Positions 26,428 to 37,798 of a DNA stretch of 64,000 nucleotides are shown here, piece after piece (the stretch's first letter is position 1; every line of letters starts with the position of its first letter). The DNA comes from RZZS01 sp964491785 (GTDB lineage Bacteria > Pseudomonadota > Alphaproteobacteria > Micavibrionales > Micavibrionaceae), in the NCBI GenBank assembly GCA_964491785.1, contig CAZBGS010000001.1:310001-374000 (forward strand). Reading direction: 5' to 3'. Position numbers and translations under genes: made by a program. The notes under the pieces were generated by a model that saw only the letters and a program-made list of their open reading frames with translations, was not told the DNA's origin and made no database searches.

Positions 26428-26839
26428 CGCTTTTTAAAGATCTTCTTAACTGCCAGATTAAAGGTATATCAGCGGGCGGCATAGCATAGTCTTCGAGATC
26501 GGACGCTTCGACCCATTTTATTTCTTCATGCTCAATGGCCTGCGGTATACCGTTCCATTCGCGGCAAAGGTAAAGCGGCATGAAAAGGTGGAAGGAATCA
26601 TAGCTGCAAGAGGCGAAACCTGCCGGAGAAAGATTTTCAGAGGATATGTCGATTTCCAGCTCTTCCTTCAATTCCCGCACAAGCGCCTGTTCCGGCGTTT
26701 CACCGTCGCCTGTCTTGCCGCCGGGAAATTCCCAAAGTCCTGACATAGACTTGCCTTCCGGCCTTTTGGCCAGAAGAATTCTACCGCGTTTATCGATCAG
26801 GGCAACTGCTACTACAAATAAAATGGGCAAGGGATTCAT
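26420..26839 (-). CDS. mutT: 8-oxo-dGTP diphosphatase, MutT-type Nudix
   Basis: Hydrolyses oxidised dGTP to prevent A:T to C:G mutations. The 139-residue protein carries a complete Nudix box from GGKTGDGETPEQ to RELKEELEI, with all consensus residues (G, E, RE, EE) present. It has the MutT-like opening VVAVALIDKRGRILLAKRPEGK and the GLWEFPGGK substrate loop. It is preceded by the terminator of the parvulin gene on the same strand, so it probably has its own promoter in the short gap. The downstream methyltransferase overlaps it by 8 nt. Confidence 0.93.
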   Translation of the reverse strand: MNPLPILFVVAVALIDKRGRILLAKRPEGKSMSGLWEFPGGKTGDGETPEQALVRELKEELEIDISSENLSPAGFASCSYDSFHLFMPLYLCREWNGIPQAIEHEEIKWVEASDLEDYAMPPADIPLIWQLRRSLKSDV

Positions 26840-26859
26840 TTTGATTGCCTTAAATAAAA

Positions 26860-26886
26860 AAACCCGCCTTGCATGAAGGCGGGTTT
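26860..26886 (-). terminator. Rho-independent terminator after the parvulin gene
   Basis: A perfect 11-bp inverted repeat, AAACCCGCCTT and AAGGCGGGTTT, with a 5-nt loop. Read on the minus strand it is followed by a run of T. It lies 18 nt beyond the stop of the 26904-27947 gene. Confidence 0.85.
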
Positions 26887-26903
26887 GATTGAATTATGAT
26901 CAT

Positions 26904-27947
26904 TTATTCCCTGGAAGCAGGAGCTTCTTCGGGAGCTACTTCAGGAGAGGCGGCAGCAGCGTCTTCCTTGCCATTGATGCCGAAGACAGCGACATCTGCC
27001 TGATCGCGCCATTCGTCGACCAGACCATCGAGAATCTGGCGGCGAAGCTGGGATTCGAGCATCGGCCTTACTTCCTCGATCTTGGGCGCTTCACGGTTTC
27101 TGCGACCTTCCACTTTTACAACATGCCAGCCGAACTGGGTCTGAACAGGTTCGGAAGCGACCTGGCCTGGCTTGAGGCTGAAGGCAACTTCGGAGAATTC
27201 CGGAACCATTTCACCTTTGGCGAACCAGCCAAGATCGCCGCCGCGCTCGGCAGAAGGGCCGGTTGAGTTGGCTTTTGCAAGCTCGGTGAAGTCAGTGCCT
27301 GATTTTGCCTGAGCGATGAGTTCCTTCGCCTTTTCTTCCGTATCCACCAGGATATGGCTGGCCTTGGTTTCCTCGATCTGGCCGACCTGCTGCGCATAAG
27401 CAGCATACAGTTCCTTGATCTTGTCTTCGGTTACACGCTTCTCGACTTCCTTCTGGAGGTAGACGCTGCGAATGATCTGATCTTTTGCGATTTCAACCTG
27501 TTTCAGGACTTCCTCATCATTGGCGAGATTGGCCTGATCAGCCTTTTTCTCAACGATATGAGCGCTGACCAGTTGCTCAACCGAAAGGTCGAAAAGCTGA
27601 TTGATCGGCATCTGGCGCACGTTCTGGGGCAGGCCCGCGATGAAAGCAAAAACGTCGGAGCGCATGATCTGCTTGCCATTGACCACAGCGACCACAGGAT
27701 TGCCAGGCTTGATTTCAAACGCAGGCTGTTCCGGTTGCGGGTTGGCAGCAGTGGCCGTCGATTCTGCAGGGGGTTGAGACGATGTGTCGCTGGCCGAGGC
27801 CGTTTGAACCGCACTTTGTTTCCCGGAAGATTTTTTATCCAGATTTCCGGTAAGATATACCAGCGCGCCGATAGCGACTATTACTATAACACCTATTACG
27901 GCGAACATTGCGCCTTTAGATTTCTTTTCCTTTGCTGCGTCAGTCAT
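26904..27947 (-). CDS. Membrane-anchored parvulin-type peptidyl-prolyl isomerase
   Basis: A SurA/PrsA-like chaperone for proteins leaving the Sec pathway. The 347-residue protein has a basic N-terminus, one transmembrane helix (about 14-34), a Ser/Ala/Pro-rich spacer (to about 75), and a SurA-N-like helical region starting NPVVAVVNGKQIMRSDV. The PpiC rotamase domain lies at about 195-290 and includes KASHILVDTEEKAKEL, LGWFAKGEMVPEFSEVAF and FGWHVVKVEGRR. The C-terminal tail is Ala/Glu-rich. The ribosome-binding site is strong (GGAGGAG). It is divergent from secA, which makes sense for a secretion-linked chaperone. Confidence 0.93.
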   Translation of the reverse strand: MTDAAKEKKSKGAMFAVIGVIVIVAIGALVYLTGNLDKKSSGKQSAVQTASASDTSSQPPAESTATAANPQPEQPAFEIKPGNPVVAVVNGKQIMRSDVFAFIAGLPQNVRQMPINQLFDLSVEQLVSAHIVEKKADQANLANDEEVLKQVEIAKDQIIRSVYLQKEVEKRVTEDKIKELYAAYAQQVGQIEETKASHILVDTEEKAKELIAQAKSGTDFTELAKANSTGPSAERGGDLGWFAKGEMVPEFSEVAFSLKPGQVASEPVQTQFGWHVVKVEGRRNREAPKIEEVRPMLESQLRRQILDGLVDEWRDQADVAVFGINGKEDAAAASPEVAPEEAPASRE

Positions 27948-28082
27948 GGGAGATTTTCTCCTCCTGTTGGGTTTTATTGAAATTCAATACGGAATCAGAC
28001 GGTTTAATAGGATTCATGCACCAACACGCCACAAAGAGCAAGAGCAAAGAGTACTCTTTTTGTTGTTACTTGCAGGCTTTGA

Positions 28083-28111
28083 TTGACGCCATGCAAAAGG
28101 AGTCTTATATC
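28083..28111 (+). promoter_or_regulatory. Candidate sigma70 promoter of secA
   Basis: TTGACG and TATATC separated by exactly 17 nt (5 and 4 matches of 6). The -10 element lies 40 nt upstream of the secA start codon. Confidence 0.5.
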
Positions 28112-28150
28112 AGACTTGCGTCGATCCCGAAAAAAGCCCCGTGAGGAAGT

Positions 28151-30871
<2,721 letters not shown>

Positions 30872-30927
30872 AGCGTTCATCCGTTCAGGATAACCCGCCA
30901 GCATGTATGCTTCCTGATTTTCAACCT

Positions 30928-31005
30928 GTCATACCGGCGAAAGCCGGTATCCAACTGAGGCTATTGGACAGACACCATGATTCCCGTTTTTTAACGGGAT
31001 GACGG
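30928..31005. repeat. Full intergenic copy of the hisS-type palindromic element (family A)
   Basis: A 78-bp two-hairpin unit. The left hairpin is ATACCGGC-GAAA-GCCGGTAT (30931-30950) and the right one TCCCGTT-TTTT-AACGGGA (30982-30999), bounded by GTCAT at the left and GATGACGG at the right. One frame reads VIPAKAGIQ, the usual conceptual translation of this widespread proteobacterial repeat type. It lies between secA and a convergent methyltransferase gene. Compare the in-frame copy in hisS at 45151-45231. Confidence 0.8.
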
Positions 31006-31040
31006 AAAATCAGGGGATTTTGCACCGAAGCTCTTAGCAT

Positions 31041-31059
31041 CCCTCTCCCGGCGGGAGGG
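31041..31059. repeat. CCCTCTCCC palindrome, family B, copy 2
   Basis: CCCTCTCCC-GGC-GGGAGGGG, with one G-T pair in the stem, lies just before the end of the minus-strand methyltransferase gene. It is nearly identical to 61429-61449. Confidence 0.55.
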
Positions 31060-31072
31060 GATTCGTCTTGAG

Positions 31073-31795
31073 TTAAAGCTGTCTTGATTTCATTACGAAA
31101 CCTACCTGGCTGTTCAGGCAAAGAGGCAGGAAGGAAAAGGGTATTCCGCTGCTCTCCACATGGTCGAAATATTTCTTCAGGGTTTTATGAAGCCGGTAAT
31201 AGTCAAATCCTTTATGCTGGTCGCGCCTGACGCGGTGGGTTTGTCCTATCGCCGCCCAGAATATTTCTGTTTTTTCGTAGTTTTCATGGCTGTGTAAGAG
31301 AAATCTCTTAAACAGATATTTTAATAGAAAAACCGGGCCCTTTTCGTTAGGCACGGTGATAAAAACATAGCCCTCCGTCAGCCGGGCCAATTTCTCCAGA
31401 TAGCCTTCGAGCATCGATTCCGGTATATGCTCCAGCGTTTCCAGAGACAAGGCGAGCGTCGCCTTGTCCTTCTCATTTACAATCGCCATTTCTTCCGGGG
31501 TCTTACATTTCAGAAAGTGGTACCCGCAGTGTTTGTGATTCTCTCGAGCCTGGTCAAGCCCCCCTTCCCAATTCGCATCGAATCCATAGTATTCCAGAGG
31601 TCTTGCATGAAGATGATTCAGGGCACGGCCATCAAAACATCCAAGCTCTATTACCAGATCCAGGTCAGGCCGGTACCTGGCACATTTGCGTTCAAGCCAT
31701 CTGAATCTTGAAAGATGAAGCCAGGCTCTGATGCCCCGCTTAAACAAGCGGTCGTTATAGGGTATTTTCCCTGAGGTCGAAATGACGTTTTGCAT
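31073..31795 (-). CDS. Class I SAM-dependent methyltransferase
   Basis: A 240-residue methyltransferase-like protein. The SAM motif I is LDLVIELGCFDGRALNHL (about 44-61), followed by YYGFDANW. The later core is TLALSLETLEHIPESMLEGYLEKL, then a VFITVPNEKG strand. The N-terminal segment (FKRGIRAWLHLSRFRWLERKC) is basic. Its composition is slightly more AT-rich than most neighbours, so acquisition by transfer is possible but not shown. No neighbour hints at a substrate; glycan or sugar methyltransferases of this length are one possibility. Confidence 0.8.
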   Translation of the reverse strand: MQNVISTSGKIPYNDRLFKRGIRAWLHLSRFRWLERKCARYRPDLDLVIELGCFDGRALNHLHARPLEYYGFDANWEGGLDQARENHKHCGYHFLKCKTPEEMAIVNEKDKATLALSLETLEHIPESMLEGYLEKLARLTEGYVFITVPNEKGPVFLLKYLFKRFLLHSHENYEKTEIFWAAIGQTHRVRRDQHKGFDYYRLHKTLKKYFDHVESSGIPFSFLPLCLNSQVGFVMKSRQL

Positions 31796-31973
31796 TTGCG
31801 GAATTATACAGGCCGTTCGTATGTCATCCCAGTAATTTCCTTACGCCCGGAATGCTAAATTTGCACTCGGCCAAATGAATGTAATATGTAATTCATATGA
31901 CAATCTTCCTTGTTAAATACTATTTAATATCGGGGGTTTATTCTAGTCTAATCTCATATTGCGGGTAGTAAAA

Positions 31974-32768
31974 ATGGTCAGAGAAACATTCCAGACAGCG
32001 GCGGATACCGCCAAGCCCAAAATCTTTATCGTTATTGACGACGTCAAGGATATGAATGTGGACAAGGTGACAAGTGCGGCGACCGGCGCGCGGATCACTT
32101 GCGCCTTTCTGCCGGACGGGAGCAGCCAGGTGGGACTTGACCGGACGCGGCAGGCCGGGCATGACACGATTATCCACATGCCGATGGAGCCGGTTGGTTA
32201 CAGGGAAAGGGGCATCGGGCTGGAGAAGAACACCCTGATGACCGATATGAGCAGTGCGGAGATCAGCTCTATTATGTCGGAGACGCTTAAACGCTTCAGC
32301 AAGTTCACCGGCATAAACAACCATATGGGCAGCGCAGCGGTGCAGGATCCCAGGCTGATGGACACGGTGATGAGAACGCTAAAGGAAAAAGGGCTTACGT
32401 TCCTCGATTCTTTTACAATCAAAACTGATGTCCCAAGAGACAAGGCAAGGCAGCACGGGGTGCCTTACCTGCGGCGGGATGTCTTTCTTGATCATGAGAT
32501 AAACGAGGCGAAAATCAGAGAGCAATTCGACAAGGCAGGAAAAATCGCCGCCGAGAAAGGAACCGCTATCGCTATCGGACATCCGCACAAGGAAACGCTG
32601 AAAGTAATGAAGGAGTGGATCGCCGAGAACAGGAACCGGTTTGACTTCGTGCCGATCAGCGCCCACAGAGGCGCGGATATGAGGATCAGCAACGCACAGG
32701 ATCTGGAAACAAGAGATCCTCATGCGACCGCAGCTTACAAGCTTCCGCAGTCAATTCCTTCTGCCTGA
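31974..32768 (+). CDS. Divergent polysaccharide deacetylase-like protein without signal peptide
   Basis: A 264-residue protein with the core of the YibQ-type divergent polysaccharide deacetylase family. It has the strand FIVIDDVKDM with the Asp-Asp pair, the TIIHMPMEPVGY segment, GINNHMGSAAVQDPRLM, TFLDSFTIKTDV and AIAIGHPHKETLKVMKEW. Family members are usually exported and longer. Here an in-frame TAG lies 15 nt before the TTG at 31959, and no hydrophobic leader is present, so the protein is probably cytoplasmic. The motif after Asp-Asp normally continues with Gly but is Val-Lys here. Substrate unknown. Confidence 0.82.
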   Translation: MVRETFQTAADTAKPKIFIVIDDVKDMNVDKVTSAATGARITCAFLPDGSSQVGLDRTRQAGHDTIIHMPMEPVGYRERGIGLEKNTLMTDMSSAEISSIMSETLKRFSKFTGINNHMGSAAVQDPRLMDTVMRTLKEKGLTFLDSFTIKTDVPRDKARQHGVPYLRRDVFLDHEINEAKIREQFDKAGKIAAEKGTAIAIGHPHKETLKVMKEWIAENRNRFDFVPISAHRGADMRISNAQDLETRDPHATAAYKLPQSIPSA

Positions 32769-32784
32769 ATAATAAGAAGCAGTA

Positions 32785-34053
32785 TCAGCCCTTCTCAGGA
32801 GGGGTGATGCGCAGAAGGGTTAACTGGTTGCGCTGGCGGCGGACGATATCGAAGCGGAAGCCGTGGAAAGTGAAGCTCTGGCCGACTTCGGGTATGCGTC
32901 TCGATTCGTAAAGGATCAGGCCTGCGACTGTCGAATACTCCTTATCGGGGAGCGACCATTCGAATTCCCTGTTGAGATCCCGGATGGTAACCGTTCCATC
33001 GACTAGGTAGCTACCCGCGGACAGCTTGCGGACACCGGCTACGGCGACGTCGTGCTCATCGTCAATTTCGCCGACGATTTCCTCCAGAATATCTTCGAGC
33101 GTCACTATTCCCATGAAAGAACCGTATTCGTCGACGACGAGCGCGAAATGTTCCCGCCGGCGCCGGAAAGCCTGAAGCTGATCGTAGAGGCTGGTGCTTT
33201 CGGGAATGAACCAGGGATCGGTAGCAACCTTCTCGATCTGGATGCGGCTCAAATCATTGCCCTGATCCTTAAGTTCGCGCAGAAGCCATTTCGCGTGAAT
33301 GACGCCGATGATTTCGTCCTGCTCTCCTTTGAAGACCGGCAATCTCGTATAGGGGCTGTCGAGGACACTGGAAACGATGGTATCGATTGGATCGTCCGCA
33401 TCGATCATGGTCACGTTTCTTCGATGGGTCATGATTTCGCAAACTTCCACCTCGGCAAGGTCGAGAATGGAGCGCAGCATGGCCCTTTGATCGCTGGTTT
33501 CCTTTTCCGGCCCCTGATGTAGTTCGATTACGCCCCTGAGTACCTCGAGGTGGTTGCCGACATTTACAACCGAGATATCTGCACCGAAAATCCTCAGCAC
33601 CCCTTTCACAATCCACGAGACGAGTTGCGTCACCGGGGATAGTATGAGAATAACAACCCACATTACAGGGGCGATGGCCATCGCCAGCTTGTCGGCATAA
33701 TGAAGGGCGTATGTCTTCGGCAGGACTTCGGAGAATACCAGCACCAGCAATGTCATGATAATGGTCGCGTAAAACACTCCTTTGTCGCCAACCAAGGTAA
33801 TAAGAAGGCTGGTAGCCAGGGCTGAGGCAAGGATATTTACGAGATTGTTGCCAAGGAGAATTGCGCCGATCATCCTGTCTTTATGCTCGCGGATCCTGTT
33901 AACGAGCATGGCGCGGCGGTTTCCGGCTTTGGCAAGGTTATGCATCCTTGCGCGGGAGGCGGCGGTAAGAGCCGTCTCCGAACCGGAAAAGAAGCCTGAA
34001 AACAGCAAAAGGACAAAGATGGCCGCAAGAAGCAGAAAGATGCCTGGTTCCAT
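32785..34053 (-). CDS. CNNM/CorC family membrane protein with CBS pair
   Basis: A 422-residue protein with an N-terminal DUF21 (CNNM) transmembrane domain (about 1-185, opening FSGFFSGSETALTAASRARMH). A Bateman pair of CBS domains (about 205-330, with ITHRRNVTMIDADD-type and VVDEYGSFMGIVTLEDILEE segments) and a C-terminal CorC/HlyC domain (about 340-420) follow. Family members are implicated in magnesium or cobalt efflux and resistance; the old name is hemolysin-like. The stop lies 16 nt from the convergent deacetylase-like gene. It is 2 nt downstream of aroB, which suggests a shared transcript. Confidence 0.94.
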   Translation of the reverse strand: MEPGIFLLLAAIFVLLLFSGFFSGSETALTAASRARMHNLAKAGNRRAMLVNRIREHKDRMIGAILLGNNLVNILASALATSLLITLVGDKGVFYATIIMTLLVLVFSEVLPKTYALHYADKLAMAIAPVMWVVILILSPVTQLVSWIVKGVLRIFGADISVVNVGNHLEVLRGVIELHQGPEKETSDQRAMLRSILDLAEVEVCEIMTHRRNVTMIDADDPIDTIVSSVLDSPYTRLPVFKGEQDEIIGVIHAKWLLRELKDQGNDLSRIQIEKVATDPWFIPESTSLYDQLQAFRRRREHFALVVDEYGSFMGIVTLEDILEEIVGEIDDEHDVAVAGVRKLSAGSYLVDGTVTIRDLNREFEWSLPDKEYSTVAGLILYESRRIPEVGQSFTFHGFRFDIVRRQRNQLTLLRITPPEKG

Positions 34054-34055
34054 TG

Positions 34056-35180
34056 TCAGAGAATTCCGTCCATTGAATCCTGAATTACTTTTTTGAGCAG
34101 ATCTCTGTCCACATCATTGGTGATGAAGGCCTTGCCGATACCTTTTGCCAGAATGAAGTTGATTTTTCCTGATACGGCTTTCTTGTCCCCCTTCATCCGG
34201 TCAAGCAGCGTTTCGGCATTGTTGGATATCGGAGGGTCAATCTGCGAGATTGATACCGGAAGCTGCGCCAGTTCCAAATGCGAACGTAGCACTTGAAGAT
34301 CTTCCTCAGGACACAGTCCCATCCTGCTTGAGAGCGTGAATGCCAGAACCATACCGATGGACACGGCCTCACCGTGAAGCAGGCTGGCGTCAAAGCCGCA
34401 GGCCGCCTCCAGCGCATGGCCGAAGGTATGACCAAGATTGAGCAGCGCGCGGTTGCCCTTCTCGTTTTCGTCTTCCTGCACGACATCTGCCTTGATCCTG
34501 CAATTACGCTCGACGAAACGGGTCATGGCATCGCTATCGAGGGCGAGAACTTTTTCGCTGTTTTCCTGAAGCCACTCGAAAAATTCCCTGTCCTTTATCG
34601 CGGCATGTTTTACGCCTTCGGCATAACCGGAACGCAACTGGCGCTCCGGAAGGGTTCGCAAAGTGTTTATATCGGCAAATACAGCGGCAGGCTGGTGGAT
34701 ACGGCCCACAAGGTTCTTCCCATGAGGCATGTCAACCGAGGTCTTGCCCCCGATCGAGCTGTCCACCTGAGCCAGAAGTGTCGTTGGCACCTGAACATAA
34801 GATACGCCGCGCATGAGAAGCGCCGCCGCCAGGCCGGCGAGATCGCCCACGACCCCGCCGCCAAGGGCGACTACTATCGATTCCCGGTCGGGAAGATGAT
34901 CGAGCATCCAGCTTAAGGTTTCGCCAAGCTGGTTGTAGTTTTTCGATTGCTCGCCAGGCTTAATGACCCTGTTGAACACCCTGGCCGCCCCTGCACCGGT
35001 AAGGGTTCTCTCGAATCTTTCCTCGTAATGGAAGGCGACATTTTCGTCGGTAACGACGAATACAGATCTGCCGGTTACGCCCGCGGACTTGAGCGCAGCG
35101 ACATCGTCTATCAGGCCGGGGCCGATACACAAATCGTAAGAGCGCTCACCAAGTTCAATTCTGATTGTTGAGGTATTCAT
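34056..35180 (-). CDS. aroB: 3-dehydroquinate synthase
   Basis: AroB cyclises DAHP to 3-dehydroquinate in the shikimate pathway, using NAD and a divalent metal. From the ATG at 35180 (MNTSTIRIELG) the protein has 374 residues; the frame reaches 35201. The NAD-binding GGGVVGDLAG, the VPTTLLAQVDSSIGGKTSVD active-site strand, the metal-ligand region LNLGHTFGHALEA and LLHGEAVSIGM are all present. It overlaps the aroK stop by 26 nt, so the shikimate genes are translationally coupled. Confidence 0.96.
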   Translation of the reverse strand: MNTSTIRIELGERSYDLCIGPGLIDDVAALKSAGVTGRSVFVVTDENVAFHYEERFERTLTGAGAARVFNRVIKPGEQSKNYNQLGETLSWMLDHLPDRESIVVALGGGVVGDLAGLAAALLMRGVSYVQVPTTLLAQVDSSIGGKTSVDMPHGKNLVGRIHQPAAVFADINTLRTLPERQLRSGYAEGVKHAAIKDREFFEWLQENSEKVLALDSDAMTRFVERNCRIKADVVQEDENEKGNRALLNLGHTFGHALEAACGFDASLLHGEAVSIGMVLAFTLSSRMGLCPEEDLQVLRSHLELAQLPVSISQIDPPISNNAETLLDRMKGDKKAVSGKINFILAKGIGKAFITNDVDRDLLKKVIQDSMDGIL

Positions 35181-35733
35181 ACAGTTTCCACTTAACGGCA
35201 TCCAAAGTTACATGATAATGAACATCGTGGCTATCAACTATTAAATTTGCCTTTTCATAAACAGGATAGCGAAGCTCGGAAAGTTTTTTAAGAATATCTT
35301 CCGGATTGCCGCTGTTCAAAAGCGGCCTGGCTGAATTGCCGGCGGTACGCTTGACAAGCACCCCGATTTCAGCCCTGAGCCATATGGAGATGGACTTATC
35401 CCAGACTAGAGCGGCGGTCTGCGGATTCATAACCGCCCCGCCTCCGGTGGCAAGCACCAACGGGCCTCCCTCAAGCAGACGGGCTATTGTTTTATGCTCT
35501 GCCTCCCTGAAGGCCGCTTCGCCGTAGCGCTCAAATATTTCGGGGATGCTGCAGCCAGCGGCTATTTCGATTTCCCTGTCGGAATCAATGAATTCCAGCC
35601 CCAGATCATCGGCCAGCAGGCGCCCTATCCTTGACTTGCCGGCACCCATCAAGCCGATCATTACGACTGGACGATCGAGTCTGCTGGTTATTCCGTTCCT
35701 GATGCTTACATCATCTGTTGATTCTTTAATCAT
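35155..35733 (-). CDS. aroK: Shikimate kinase
   Basis: Phosphorylates shikimate at the 3-hydroxyl. From the ATG at 35733 (MIKESTDDVSI) the protein has 192 residues; the longer frame from 35796 adds a Cys-rich stretch that looks non-coding. Walker A GLMGAGKSRIG, shikimate-binding DSDREIE with the Asp pair, the GGGAVM loop (TGGGAVM) and the lid Arg in RPLL are clear. It precedes aroB, the usual alphaproteobacterial order. The 3' end has lower GC than most genes here. Confidence 0.94.
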   Translation of the reverse strand: MIKESTDDVSIRNGITSRLDRPVVMIGLMGAGKSRIGRLLADDLGLEFIDSDREIEIAAGCSIPEIFERYGEAAFREAEHKTIARLLEGGPLVLATGGGAVMNPQTAALVWDKSISIWLRAEIGVLVKRTAGNSARPLLNSGNPEDILKKLSELRYPVYEKANLIVDSHDVHYHVTLDAVKWKLYEYLNNQN

Positions 35734-35876
35734 TTGATTTTTTTTATTACATTGGATCGGGCAGTTGCAAGAAAAGCTGATATTTACAATTTCCATGCAT
35801 TTTCCAAATTGAATTTAATTTCGTTGTTAGCTAGTCTGTAGCGGCTCATCTGAATATCCTGGCTTGGTTCTAATCC

Positions 35877-36020
35877 ATGAAAATCGAGAATATAATTATC
35901 GCAACCCTACTGGTAATTCTTCTAGGCGGATTTATGTGGTTCGCTTTGACGGATGTGACAGTAAAACAAATTGATGTTAGTGAAGCTGTTTCCAATGATC
36001 GTTTTTCCAAAAATGCTTAA
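35877..36020 (+). CDS. 47-aa single-pass membrane protein
   Basis: A small gene encoding one predicted transmembrane helix (residues 5-24, IIIATLLVILLGGFMWFAL) followed by a short exposed tail that begins LTDVTVKQIDV. Proteins of this plan (one helix, then a TD(I/V) motif and a short charged tail) sit in the same place upstream of a large envelope protein and xerD in related alphaproteobacteria, as I recall the families; I could not check. Its stop overlaps the start of the next gene by 8 nt. No strong ribosome-binding site is visible, so translation remains uncertain. Confidence 0.6.
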   Translation: MKIENIIIATLLVILLGGFMWFALTDVTVKQIDVSEAVSNDRFSKNA

Positions 36021-37779
36021 TCGCCTGGCGGTTTACGGCGCACTGGCGATCACCGGGCTTGCGGCTACGGCCATCCCGGCATTTGCCATGCCTCATTCCG
36101 ACCGTATGGCCGGGAGCATTCCCGGAGCAGAAAAGCCGGAAAGCGGGCTTTATAATTATGAAGCCGATGAGAGCAGTGAACCTCCGGAAGCAAAAGTAAG
36201 GGAAGTCGATTTCCGCAAACTGGAAGCGCTTGGGCTTCTTGGTTCATATAAAGAAGGCGCCATTGGCAAGGACGTATGGCACAGCATGAACCGCAGCGAC
36301 ATTATGGTTGGTCTGATCTATGCCGGGCCGCGGATCAAATCCAGAACCATAACGCGACTGACTATCAATACTCTTTTATCGAAGAGCGACGCAGATCTTA
36401 TTGTCAATGATATCGAGCCTGAAGCAGGCAACGATATCTTTACCCTGCGGCTGAAGAAGCTTCTGGAGCTGGGGCTTTTTTCAAATGCTCTCGATATGTA
36501 TGCCTTGCAGCGCAGCGTTCCATATCATCCTGAGCTTGCCGAAGCCGGGGCGCTGGCGATGCTTGGTACCGGGGGGCATTCGCTTGCATGCCTTGAGGGC
36601 AAGTCTTTCGAAAAAAGGTTTTCAGATGTCGAATTCTGGCAGGATCTAAACGAGTTTTGCCGCCTCACCATCGAAGATGGCAGCAAGGGCCCGGCAGACA
36701 TCAAGGCTTTGGCCGACGACAAGATTCTCAGGCAAATCGCCATGAATCCGAATTTTAGAATCACGTACAGCGACTCCTCCCAGTTCCTTGATTTTACGAT
36801 GTTGGAGGTTACGGCGCTTTTTGCAAGCGGCCGTGTTGACTACAGCAAGGTGGAAGGACTGCGGATTCACGACATACCGGAGCGTGAACTCGGCCTGATG
36901 CTACTGGACAAGAATCTTCCTGAGAACATGCAATTTCCTCTTGCGATCGAGGCGGTTCGGCGAGGGATCAGAAGCAACGCCTTCCTCGACACATTCTATA
37001 AGGAAAAAGACAAGGAAGGCAGCGGCAAGACTGCTGAGTTCTCAGCAGAAAGCATAAAAAGCTGGAAGGATTTGCCAGCCCTGTACAAATTGACCTCAAA
37101 GGCCTCAGGCGGCGGAGAGCAGGCAGCTTTAATCAGGCGGGCGCTTGAAATCACGCCGTCAGGCAAGTGGCCCGCGCTGCTTCCTTTCGCGCAGATGATC
37201 AAGGATATGAAGCCTGATACCGGCATGTCGCCAAAGTCGATGACGAAAGCACTAACGGTAATGTTCTACTCCGACATAACTCCGGGCAAGGCGTGGCGGC
37301 AGGCCATCACAGAGATGTCCGAATCAAACAATCGCGGCGATGCAGAAGCTGGCACACTGCTCCTCATGGCCTTGGATATTATGGATAATTCAGGAAATTT
37401 ATACAATTCCTTGGCCGATAATTCAGATAAGCTTAAGGATCATCAAATTTTACTCGTGGAACAAGTCATTAAGGCTCTTGACATAAGTTCTAATAATCGT
37501 GTACAAACAGGCATGCCTTATGAAAAAGGCTCAAGGTTGACTTTTGGCAAAGGGTATGTAATGCCTTCAGTTATCCTTGTGGATTACCTCGACCAATCGT
37601 ATAAAAACAAGTTGTTGGGAGGGGGAATCCTCTTCAGCGCGATTGCTCTAAGAGACACAGAACCAGCAGATTTGTTTCCAGGTCTGGTTCGCCAAATGGT
37701 TTCGGGGCTAAACGCTGTGGGGCAGAATATTGCGGCCCGGGGTATCGCCGTTGAAGCGATCCTGGGTTTACTGGATTAA
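36013..37779 (+). CDS. Exported protein of unknown function upstream of xerD
   Basis: A 588-residue protein from the ATG at 36013. The first 25 residues are a good signal peptide (MLNRLAVYGALAITGL, cleavage after AFA). Earlier in-frame starts at 35971 and 35995 would spoil it. The mature chain is mainly helical, with segments resembling solenoid repeats (LRLKKLLELGLFSNALDMY, LAEAGALAMLGTGGHSLACLEGK). I recognise no catalytic motif. In related genomes such proteins lie just before xerD. The stop lies 19 nt before the xerD start, so they probably share a transcript. The last ~130 residues have lower GC codon use than the rest. Confidence 0.72.
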   Translation: MLNRLAVYGALAITGLAATAIPAFAMPHSDRMAGSIPGAEKPESGLYNYEADESSEPPEAKVREVDFRKLEALGLLGSYKEGAIGKDVWHSMNRSDIMVGLIYAGPRIKSRTITRLTINTLLSKSDADLIVNDIEPEAGNDIFTLRLKKLLELGLFSNALDMYALQRSVPYHPELAEAGALAMLGTGGHSLACLEGKSFEKRFSDVEFWQDLNEFCRLTIEDGSKGPADIKALADDKILRQIAMNPNFRITYSDSSQFLDFTMLEVTALFASGRVDYSKVEGLRIHDIPERELGLMLLDKNLPENMQFPLAIEAVRRGIRSNAFLDTFYKEKDKEGSGKTAEFSAESIKSWKDLPALYKLTSKASGGGEQAALIRRALEITPSGKWPALLPFAQMIKDMKPDTGMSPKSMTKALTVMFYSDITPGKAWRQAITEMSESNNRGDAEAGTLLLMALDIMDNSGNLYNSLADNSDKLKDHQILLVEQVIKALDISSNNRVQTGMPYEKGSRLTFGKGYVMPSVILVDYLDQSYKNKLLGGGILFSAIALRDTEPADLFPGLVRQMVSGLNAVGQNIAARGIAVEAILGLLD

Positions 37780-37798
37780 TAAAAGGAGAATAAAAAAG

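Noticed and set aside
27354..27980. 208-codon plus-strand frame opposite the parvulin gene
   Set aside because: It is antisense to a gene with a clear PpiC domain, and its Asp/Leu/Phe-rich text resembles no family.
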